From Flavobacterium frigidarium DSM 17623 (GTDB lineage Bacteria; Bacteroidota; Bacteroidia; Flavobacteriales; Flavobacteriaceae): a stretch of DNA of 64,000 nt. Below the pieces are notes generated by a model, which was not told the origin of the DNA, ran no database searches, and saw only the letters and a program-made list of their open reading frames with translations. Of the stretch, positions 6,349 through 13,846 are shown piece after piece. Position 1 is the first letter of the stretch, and each line of letters opens with the position of its first letter. The DNA is taken from the NCBI RefSeq assembly GCF_000425505.1, contig NZ_KE384393.1, positions 226,795-290,794 on the forward strand. The letters run 5' to 3'. A program made the translations under genes and the position numbers.

Positions 6349-8889
6349 TTATTTAGGATCCAAAACTTGTTCGATACGGAAGGCCAAGTCCTGTAAATGT
6401 AATTTGGATAATTTATCCGTTGACTTTGCAGCTGAAGCTTTTAATGCGCTTTTTAGACTAGTTAATTGACCTCTTGTTATAGATGGTAAATCAGTGTCGT
6501 TTAAGTCTAATTGCTTTGTTCTAGATCTAGACGATGAACCGACAGAGACGCTACCAGGTTTTAACAACTCAGACAATTTAGTTACATATAATTTTTGCAA
6601 ATTACGTCTGTAAATATCAATAGAAGCATTTGCTTTTAATTCAGAAAAAATACCGTTACGTAAGTCTGTCATTAAATCGTCAACAGAGTAGTATTGTTTT
6701 CCTTGAGAAGAAGCCTCCATTAAGCGTACCATTCTGTCTCCAGCTAAAACACTATTCAATGTTGATTTTTGCATTTCTTTTATCGCTTCAACTCCATTAT
6801 CAGGATTGATTTTAGCATATATTTTTTGATCCATTAACCATTTTGGAGTATCAAAAAGTTGTGTATTTAAAAAGGTCACCGCTTCTTTTTGAATTGCTTT
6901 AGGCACAATTTCGAATTGATCTCCCTCCATGTCATAGGTTTTAGGCGTATCATAAATACCTCCAATGTTTTTAGTAACGTGTCCCATGTATCTTCTAAAT
7001 TGTCCAGTTAATGCACTGTACATATCATCTAATTCAGAGTAGCTTTCTCCTTTTTCAGCGCTCCATTCGATTAAGTTAGGAAGAATTCTTTGTAAGTTTT
7101 TAATACCATAAGCAGATGCTTTCATTGCATTGTCTCCAATATCTTCTGTTTGGTATCTTGGATCATAAGGACTAGATTCAGTTCCAAACCAAAGGCGACG
7201 ATTCTTGTATGCCTCTTTTGTCATCTCGTTTAAGATACCTTTTTCCTCTTTCTCTGTTTTCGCTTCCGGGAAATAAGAATACCCCCATTTTATTGCCCAT
7301 TTGTCATAATCACCAATTCTTGGAAAGAAATTAGTAACACCATCTTCTGGCTGAGCAACATAATTGAAACGTGCATAATCCATGATAGATGAAGTGTGAC
7401 CGTTTTTAGCTTGATACTCTTTGTCTCTTAATTTTTCTACAGGTGTAGCCGAGCTAGCTCCCATATTGTGACGAAGACCTAAAGTATGTCCTACTTCATG
7501 AGAAGATACAAAACGAATTAGTTCTCCCATTAATTGATCATCAAATTGCTTTTTTCTAGCTGCAGGATCTACTGCTGCAGTTTGAATTAAATACCAGTTT
7601 CTTAATAAACTCATGATATTGTGATACCATCCAATATGACTTTCAAGTATTTCTCCTGTTCTAGGATCATGTACGTTTGGTCCGTAAGCATTCTGGATGT
7701 CAGCAGCGAAATATCTTAAAACAGAAAAACGTGCGTCTTCTAAACTCATTGTAGGATCATTCTCTGGCCAATACTCTCCACGAATAGCATTTTTCCAACC
7801 AGCAGCTTCAAAAGCTACTTGCCAGTCATCAATTCCAGCTTTAATAGATTTTCTCCATTTTTCTGGAGTCGCAGGGTCGATGTAGTAAACAATTGGTTTT
7901 GCAGGTTCAATTAATCCCCCATTTTTTTGCTTTGCTGCATCTTCCGCATTTTTAGGCTCTAATCTCCATCTTACAGCAAAAACTTCTTTCTCTGATTTTT
8001 GAGATTCTTCTTCAAAAACATCATATTGGTTAGCAAAAAAACCAACACGAGGGTCAAATGTTCTCTTACGCATAGGTACTTTTGGCAATGCAATCATCGA
8101 AGTGTTTAACTCTACTGTTAAAACTCCAGAGTCTAATGCTGATGGTAAATTGGTACCAATTTTTGGTGTAGGACTCAGTGAGATTAAGTTAGGAGTCGTA
8201 GCAAATGTTTTTACTGTTTGGATTTCTGTATTAATTGGATAACTGCTTACTTTTTGAATAAAAGAGCGGTCTTTTTGGAATGCTTGAATACTTAAAGACT
8301 GCTTTTTTCTCGGGTCTAATGAAAAAGTCTGTACGTCAGCCTCAAATGTGGGAGTCATATCAATCACATAAGCCGTTTCTTTTTTTCCACCGTCTTCTTT
8401 CTTAATTGCTAAGATATCGTAGCTAGCAATAATGGGATCAGTTGAAGAGTTTTTAACTGCTTGTGCCATAGGTTTTCCTTCGTCAGGAGACATGATTACA
8501 TAAGTCACAGATCGCATTAAAATAGTATTATTAAGACCTTTCTCAAATTTGATCACCTGTCTATTAACCTCTTCTCCTCCAAATATTCCTCCACCTGCAG
8601 GTGTTTTAGAAAAACGAGTTATAGTCATAATCTCCGTATCAATAAGCGCTGCAGGAATTTCAAACAGATATTTATTATCCATTTTATGAACATCAATCAA
8701 TCCTTTTTGAGTAACTGCACTAGAGTCAATTACTTTGCCGTAAGGTTTGGGTTCTTTCTTTTCGTCTTTCTTTGTTGCTGCCGCTACTGTAGCTGGCTCC
8801 TTTTTTTTCTTACGTTGCGCCAGAGTTTCAGTTGTACCACACGAACTGAGTACAATAGCAGCCAGCAAAGTAATTCTTAATTTTACCAT
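6349..8889 (-). CDS. Secreted zinc-dependent metalloprotease (DUF5117/DUF4953 type)
   Basis: An 846-residue lipoprotein: VLSSC at the N-terminus puts the lipidated cysteine at residue 17, followed by a Lys-rich linker. The catalytic motif SSHEVGHTLGLRHNMG gives zinc ligands His464, His468 and His474 with catalytic Glu465. SIMDYARF near residue 503 supplies the Met-turn, so this is a metzincin. The long N-terminal region and the C-terminal helical half match the large bacterial proteins carrying DUF5117, DUF5118 and DUF4953. These are common in Bacteroidota and their natural substrates are unknown. It probably acts in the periplasm or at the cell surface. It is monocistronic. Heptamer repeats lie directly before the start codon. 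Confidence 0.88.
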   Translation of the reverse strand: MVKLRITLLAAIVLSSCGTTETLAQRKKKKEPATVAAATKKDEKKEPKPYGKVIDSSAVTQKGLIDVHKMDNKYLFEIPAALIDTEIMTITRFSKTPAGGGIFGGEEVNRQVIKFEKGLNNTILMRSVTYVIMSPDEGKPMAQAVKNSSTDPIIASYDILAIKKEDGGKKETAYVIDMTPTFEADVQTFSLDPRKKQSLSIQAFQKDRSFIQKVSSYPINTEIQTVKTFATTPNLISLSPTPKIGTNLPSALDSGVLTVELNTSMIALPKVPMRKRTFDPRVGFFANQYDVFEEESQKSEKEVFAVRWRLEPKNAEDAAKQKNGGLIEPAKPIVYYIDPATPEKWRKSIKAGIDDWQVAFEAAGWKNAIRGEYWPENDPTMSLEDARFSVLRYFAADIQNAYGPNVHDPRTGEILESHIGWYHNIMSLLRNWYLIQTAAVDPAARKKQFDDQLMGELIRFVSSHEVGHTLGLRHNMGASSATPVEKLRDKEYQAKNGHTSSIMDYARFNYVAQPEDGVTNFFPRIGDYDKWAIKWGYSYFPEAKTEKEEKGILNEMTKEAYKNRRLWFGTESSPYDPRYQTEDIGDNAMKASAYGIKNLQRILPNLIEWSAEKGESYSELDDMYSALTGQFRRYMGHVTKNIGGIYDTPKTYDMEGDQFEIVPKAIQKEAVTFLNTQLFDTPKWLMDQKIYAKINPDNGVEAIKEMQKSTLNSVLAGDRMVRLMEASSQGKQYYSVDDLMTDLRNGIFSELKANASIDIYRRNLQKLYVTKLSELLKPGSVSVGSSSRSRTKQLDLNDTDLPSITRGQLTSLKSALKASAAKSTDKLSKLHLQDLAFRIEQVLDPK

Positions 8890-9212
8890 GTTAGGGTTTA
8901 GGGTTAGGGGTTAGTAATGTAGTATCGCCATACATTGCCTCACTTAAGAGTGATTTAATTTATTAAATTTACTTAAATCAGCGATTGTCGATTAATTATG
9001 CAATACTTTCGTGAGACGTGAAAAATTAAATTTGTTACATGTAGAGATACTATTTTAACTTTTTTTACTCATCTTGACTGATATATTTTTCAGTTGTGCG
9101 GGTTTGCTTGTAGAAAAACTTAATGATAGCTTGGAAAGTTGTCAATTTTATCCCTCAAATAGATAATTAGTGCCAAAACTTTTTTGTAATATTACTGTAT
9201 ATAAGAAGTGGA
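8890..9212. other. Intergenic region between metalloprotease gene and corA
   Basis: 323 bases between divergent genes. The TTAGGGT heptamer repeats (8891-8914) are at the left edge. A TAAATTTG -7-like element is at 9027-9034 on the plus strand, far from corA. I see no coding frame or RNA gene here. Confidence 0.55.
8891..8914. repeat. TTAGGGT-type heptamer tandem repeat
   Basis: TTAGGGT, TTAGGGT, TAGGGGT then TAG in direct succession, ending one base before the metalloprotease start codon. In the mRNA it reads as a C-rich leader (CCCTAAC next to AUG). There are only three G-runs of three or more, so it falls short of an intramolecular G-quadruplex. Confidence 0.7.
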
Positions 9213-10283
9213 ATGAGAAAGATTAAATACAAGAAAAGTAGAAAGAGTCACGTTAATCCTTTAGAATATACAGGCAAGCATAAAAAGTTTGAATCACAAA
9301 TGCAACTCTTTGTTTACGACGATTTAAACAGTGTAGAATATGAAGATATTGAAATTGAAGATCTACAAAAAAGTGTGGTTCCGGGACAAATTAACTGGCT
9401 TAATTTACATGGCTTAAATGAAATTGAACTCATACAAGAGATTGGTGTGTTTTTTAAATTAGATAATTTTATTCTTTCTGATATTTTAAATACGTCTCGA
9501 AGAACAAAAGTAGAGGAATCATCGGATAATTTATTTTTCAACATCAAATCTTTGTTACCCACTGAGAATTCAGATAATATAAGTGTAGAGCAAATAAGCT
9601 TTTTAATTAAGGACGGTGTGCTAATATCGTTTCAAGAAAAGCGTTCTGATTTTTTCACACATATTAGAGAGCGTATTAGAGAACATACCGGCATGGTTCG
9701 ATTAAAAGGAGCCGATTTTCTATTATATTTACTTCTTGATGCCATTATGGAAAATTTCTACATCACCATCGAAAATGAGGAGGACAAAGTGGAAGAATTA
9801 ATTAGTATTTCGAAAAACAGTGCTGATCCCGAAATATTAATCCAAATTGAAAAACATAGAGATAATTTTAATTTTTTAAAACGTTCTATTATTCCGTTAC
9901 GAGATTCATTATTTGCAATTAAGAGTCTAAAAGACGATGATGATTTTAAGATAATCGAACAAGAAACATTCAGCTATTATTCTCGTTTGCACCAGAAGAC
10001 ATTGGAACTATTAGAACAAATAGATTCTGATATGGGCATGTTAGAGAGCGCTTCTAATTTTTTCTTTTCATCGCAATCACACAAGATGAATGAAATCATG
10101 AAAACTTTGACCATCGTTTCTGCTATTTTTATTCCGTTAACATTTATTGTAGGAGTTTACGGAATGAATTTCGAACACATGCCTGAATTAAAATATCAAA
10201 ATGGGTATTACACCGTGATTGGTGTCATGGTTGTAATTGGGATTATAATGGTATTTTATTTTAAAAAGCGTAAATGGTTTTAG
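9213..10283 (+). CDS. corA: Magnesium/cobalt transporter CorA
   Basis: A 356-residue CorA-type channel. The large N-terminal cytoplasmic domain is followed by a long Glu/Lys-rich helix and two C-terminal membrane segments. The signature YGMNF at residues 316-320 lies in the loop between them and forms the selectivity filter for hydrated Mg2+. The C-terminus FKKRKWF is positively charged, as expected on the cytoplasmic side. It forms a homopentamer in the inner membrane. The start at MRKIKYKKSRKSHVN gives a basic N-terminal tail common in the Bacteroidota branch. pta begins 58 bases downstream, so some co-transcription is possible. Confidence 0.93.
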   Translation: MRKIKYKKSRKSHVNPLEYTGKHKKFESQMQLFVYDDLNSVEYEDIEIEDLQKSVVPGQINWLNLHGLNEIELIQEIGVFFKLDNFILSDILNTSRRTKVEESSDNLFFNIKSLLPTENSDNISVEQISFLIKDGVLISFQEKRSDFFTHIRERIREHTGMVRLKGADFLLYLLLDAIMENFYITIENEEDKVEELISISKNSADPEILIQIEKHRDNFNFLKRSIIPLRDSLFAIKSLKDDDDFKIIEQETFSYYSRLHQKTLELLEQIDSDMGMLESASNFFFSSQSHKMNEIMKTLTIVSAIFIPLTFIVGVYGMNFEHMPELKYQNGYYTVIGVMVVIGIIMVFYFKKRKWF

Positions 10284-10341
10284 GATGAAATTTTTATATA
10301 GTCAAACAAATAAAAAACAATAACAGTAAAAAATATAAAGC

Positions 10342-12435
10342 ATGAATAAGGCCATTTATATTGCAACTTCTGAGCACAATAGTGGGAAATCGATAATCAC
10401 TCTTGGCTTAATGAGTATGTTGATTGGGAAGACTGCAAAAGTGGGTTACTTTAGACCCATCATTGAAGATTTCGAACACGGAAAAATAGACAACCACATT
10501 GAAACCGTAATCTCGCATTTTAAGTTAGATATTGCTTTTGAGGATGCCTATGCAATCACAAAAAGCAAATTAATCAAGAAGAAAAACAAAGGCAAATTAG
10601 GCGAAGTACTTGATCTTATCATCGAAAAGTACAAGCGCTTAGAAGAGCAGTGTGATTTTGTGCTTGTTGAAGGAACTAGTTTTAGTGGGGAAGGGACGGT
10701 CATCGAATTAGATATGAACGTTCTAATTGCAAAAAACTTGGGTATCCCAACAATTATTGTAGGTACAGGGATAGACAAAACTCTTGAGGAACTTATTGAT
10801 GGGTTACACCTAACATACAATAGCTACAAACAAAAGGATGTTGAGGTACTCGCAATTATCGTTAATAAAGTTATTGACCAAAATATAAAAGAGGTAACTG
10901 CTGGATTAAAAGCTATTCTACCTAATGAAGTTATAGTAAATGCTATTCCGCTTATTCCAAGTTTAGACAATCCTACCGTTAAGGAAATTGTTGATGTTCT
11001 AAATGCAAAAATACTTTTTGGAGAAGCTTATTTGAATAATGAAGTGGGTCATTTTAGTGTAGGTGCCATGCAGCTTCATAATTATCTTTTACACTTACAT
11101 GAGAATGCATTAGTAATTACTCCAGGAGATCGTGCAGATCTTATTTTGGGTGTTTTACAAGCAAATGAATCGGCTAATTATCCTACCATATCTGGAATTG
11201 TCTTGACAGGAAATATCGTTCCCGAAGAGAGTATTATCAAATTGATAGAGGGGTTAACAAGCATAGTGCCTATTCTAGCTGTTGAAGGGGGCACGTACGG
11301 AATCACAAATAAAATTGGTAGTATAAAGTCCCAAATTTATGCAGATAACACACTTAAGATTGAAACTTCGATAAATACATTTGATAAATACATCGATACA
11401 GAAAATCTAGCTACGAAGTTAAGTGCTTTTGAGGCTGAAGGAATGACTCCCAAAATGTTTCAGTATAACTTAGTAAAGAGAGCGAGAAAACATAGAAAAC
11501 ATATTGTTTTGCCTGAAGGAAATGATGATCGAATATTGATTGCCGCTTCTCGATTAATGGCCATGGACGTGGTGGATGTTTCCATCATAGGGAACAAGAA
11601 ACAAATAGAAAGTAAATTAATCGAACTTGCAATTACATTAGACTTTAGTAAAGTAGCTATCATCAACCCAATAGAATCAAGTAAGTACGATGAGTACGCA
11701 GCAACTTATTATGAGTTGCGAAAAAATAAAAATGTCACAATTGCAATGGCTAGGGATTTAATGGAAGATGTGTCTTATTTTGGAACGATGATGGTTTATA
11801 AAGGCGACGCAGACGGAATGGTTTCTGGTGCAGCACACACAACGCAACATACCATTTTACCCGCTTTACAATTCATTAAAACCAAACCAAATTCAAGCGT
11901 GGTTTCATCAGTGTTTTTCATGTGTTTAGAAGACCGTGTTTCTGTTTTTGGAGATTGTGCTATTAACCCAAATCCTACTGCAGAACAATTGGCTGAAATA
12001 GCAATCTCTTCTGCAGATTCTAGTATGGCGTTTGGTATAGAGCCTAAAGTGGCAATGCTTTCCTATTCATCTGGAGCATCTGGAAAAGGAGATGAAGTTG
12101 ATAAAGTTCGAAAAGCAACCCAAATCGTAAGAGAAAAACGCCCAGACCTTAAAATCGAGGGACCAATTCAATATGATGCGGCTGTAGATAAAATGATTGG
12201 TTTAAGTAAAATGCCCAATTCTGAAGTTGCCGGTCAAGCAAGCGTGTTGATTTTTCCTGATTTGAATACAGGAAACAATACCTACAAAGCAGTGCAAAGA
12301 GAAACGGGTGCACTAGCAATTGGTCCAATGCTGCAAGGCTTAAACAAACCTGTTAATGACTTAAGTCGCGGTTGTACAGTAGATGATATTATCAATACCG
12401 TAGTTATTACGGCTATTCAAGCGCAGGGGTTGTAA
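10342..12435 (+). CDS. pta: Phosphate acetyltransferase
   Basis: A 697-residue long-form Pta. The N-terminal P-loop domain resembles dethiobiotin synthetase (ATSEHNSGKSIITLGLMSML). The middle DRTGG-like domain spans about residues 215-330. The catalytic PTA domain runs from about residue 375 to the end and contains LPEGNDDRILIAASRLMAMD, DGMVSGAAHTT and the C-terminal GPMLQGLNKPVNDLSRG. It converts acetyl-CoA and phosphate to acetyl phosphate, which AckA, encoded next, uses to make ATP and acetate. The pair also runs in reverse to assimilate acetate. ackA starts 110 bases downstream across a repeat-rich spacer. Confidence 0.97.
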   Translation: MNKAIYIATSEHNSGKSIITLGLMSMLIGKTAKVGYFRPIIEDFEHGKIDNHIETVISHFKLDIAFEDAYAITKSKLIKKKNKGKLGEVLDLIIEKYKRLEEQCDFVLVEGTSFSGEGTVIELDMNVLIAKNLGIPTIIVGTGIDKTLEELIDGLHLTYNSYKQKDVEVLAIIVNKVIDQNIKEVTAGLKAILPNEVIVNAIPLIPSLDNPTVKEIVDVLNAKILFGEAYLNNEVGHFSVGAMQLHNYLLHLHENALVITPGDRADLILGVLQANESANYPTISGIVLTGNIVPEESIIKLIEGLTSIVPILAVEGGTYGITNKIGSIKSQIYADNTLKIETSINTFDKYIDTENLATKLSAFEAEGMTPKMFQYNLVKRARKHRKHIVLPEGNDDRILIAASRLMAMDVVDVSIIGNKKQIESKLIELAITLDFSKVAIINPIESSKYDEYAATYYELRKNKNVTIAMARDLMEDVSYFGTMMVYKGDADGMVSGAAHTTQHTILPALQFIKTKPNSSVVSSVFFMCLEDRVSVFGDCAINPNPTAEQLAEIAISSADSSMAFGIEPKVAMLSYSSGASGKGDEVDKVRKATQIVREKRPDLKIEGPIQYDAAVDKMIGLSKMPNSEVAGQASVLIFPDLNTGNNTYKAVQRETGALAIGPMLQGLNKPVNDLSRGCTVDDIINTVVITAIQAQGL

Positions 12436-12446
12436 AAGTGAGGATA

Positions 12447-12467
12447 AAGTTTCAGGTTTCAAGTTTA
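12447..12467. repeat. AAGTTTC-type heptamer tandem repeat
   Basis: AAGTTTC, AGGTTTC, AAGTTTA: three consecutive seven-base units in the pta-ackA spacer. Similar period-7 runs occur at 8891, 21301 and 42037 in this window. Confidence 0.6.
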
Positions 12468-12493
12468 AAAAAATATATACAGAATAATTCGAT

Positions 12494-12525
12494 CCACTCA
12501 CCTTCTTCTTTGAAGAGGGGTGGGG
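12494..12525. repeat. Imperfect hairpin, probable interspersed repeat remnant
   Basis: CCACTCACCTTCTTC can pair with GAAGAGGGGTGGGG around TTT, with one bulge and G-T pairs. Its strand asymmetry (pyrimidine arm, purine arm) is unlike the rest of the spacer. There is no T-run. It looks like an interspersed palindromic repeat, but only one copy is in this window. Confidence 0.4.
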
Positions 12526-12545
12526 AGAGGGAAAAAATAAGTTCA

Positions 12546-13730
12546 ATGAAAATACTCATTATAAATTCAGGTAGTTCTTCAATTAAATACCAAGTAATAA
12601 CCATGCCAGAGCAAGAAGTTATTTGCAGTGGTATGGTGGATAGAATAGGCTTAGAAAGTTCTAATTTTACGTATACTACAGATAAAACCAAATTAGAAGA
12701 GCGTTTGGTAATCGAAGATCACAAGTCGGGATTGGTGAAGATAGCCAATTTGCTAATGAACGAAAATGTAGGTATAATAAAATCTACAGATGAAATTGTG
12801 GCAGTAGGTCATCGTGTGGTGCATGGTGGTAACTTCTTTTCTGATACGACTATAATCAATCAAGATGTTAAGGACAAAATAGCTGAATTATCAGTTCTTG
12901 TTCCTCTACACAATCCGGCACACTTAATTGGTATAAATGTAGCCGAAGAAATTTTTGCAAAAGCGAAACAAGTTGCTGTATTTGACACAGCTTTTTATCA
13001 AACCATTCCTGTGATTGCGCACAAATATGCGATTCCAAACGAGTTCTACGATAAGGATAAAATCCGTCAATACGGTTTTCACGGAACGAGTAATAAATAT
13101 GTGTCAGAGAAAGCAATTGAATATTTACAAAAAAGCAGCAATATCATTAGCATTCATTTAGGAAATGGCTGTAGCATAACAGCTATCAAAGATGGTAAGG
13201 CTGTAGATCATTCGATGGGATTTTCTCCTTCAAATGGATTGATCATGGGAACAAGAAGCGGCGATATCGATCATTCTTTGATCTTTTACTTAATCAATAC
13301 GTTGGGCTACAGCAGCACAGCAGTTAACGATATTTTATTAAAGAAAAGTGGTATGCTTGGTTTAACGGGTTTTAGTGATCTAAGAGAAATTGAAGCAGAA
13401 GCTGAAAAAGGAAATGAACAATGCCAACTAGCGTTAGCAATGAACGCTTACAGGATTAAAAAATACATCGGATCTTATGCGGCAGTTTTAAATGGTATTG
13501 ATGCTATTATTTTTACAGCCGGAATTGGAGAGAATTCTTCTTACATTAGAAAATTGGTGTGCACTGATATGGATTATTTTGGTATCGAAATTAATGATGC
13601 ACTTAATGAAACGAGATCAAAAGAAATTCGTGAGATAAATACAATAACGTCAAAAGTCAAAATAATGGTTATTCCTACAAACGAAGAAATGGAAATTGCT
13701 AAGCAAGTTTATACGCTGTTAGCACTATAG
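12546..13730 (+). CDS. ackA: Acetate kinase
   Basis: A 394-residue acetate kinase. The start MKILIINSGSSSIKYQV carries the family's N-terminal phosphate motif. Later blocks are VGHRVVHGG, VFDTAFYQTIP, YGFHGTSNKYV, HLGNGCSI, MGFSPSNGLIMGTRSGDID and FTAGIGENS. It transfers phosphate between acetyl phosphate and ADP in the cytoplasm. The open frame extends 36 codons upstream into the repeat-rich spacer, but that stretch (heptamers, purine-rich hairpin) is not protein-like. The ATG at 12546 starts exactly at the family N-terminus. It is co-directional with pta, with a terminator directly after. Confidence 0.97.
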   Translation: MKILIINSGSSSIKYQVITMPEQEVICSGMVDRIGLESSNFTYTTDKTKLEERLVIEDHKSGLVKIANLLMNENVGIIKSTDEIVAVGHRVVHGGNFFSDTTIINQDVKDKIAELSVLVPLHNPAHLIGINVAEEIFAKAKQVAVFDTAFYQTIPVIAHKYAIPNEFYDKDKIRQYGFHGTSNKYVSEKAIEYLQKSSNIISIHLGNGCSITAIKDGKAVDHSMGFSPSNGLIMGTRSGDIDHSLIFYLINTLGYSSTAVNDILLKKSGMLGLTGFSDLREIEAEAEKGNEQCQLALAMNAYRIKKYIGSYAAVLNGIDAIIFTAGIGENSSYIRKLVCTDMDYFGIEINDALNETRSKEIREINTITSKVKIMVIPTNEEMEIAKQVYTLLAL

Positions 13731-13753
13731 TTATATAGCATTTCAATAATAAT

Positions 13754-13780
13754 AAGCTTCTCTCAAGAGAGGCTTTTTTT
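13754..13780 (+). terminator. Terminator of pta-ackA
   Basis: AAGCTTCTC pairs with GAGAGGCTT (one G-T pair) around TCAA, followed by seven T. Confidence 0.8.
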
Positions 13781-13846
13781 GTGCTGTTTTCTAAATAAAT
13801 GTAATTATATTTGAAGATAATTAGACTTCTGATAAAATTTCTCATC

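Noticed and set aside
8891..8914. Telomere sequence or G-quadruplex
   Set aside because: It is internal to a chromosome, only about three units long, with three G-runs; an intramolecular quadruplex needs four.
12438..12545. N-terminal extension of acetate kinase
   Set aside because: The 36 extra codons fall in repeats and a hairpin; the family N-terminus starts exactly at the ATG at 12546.
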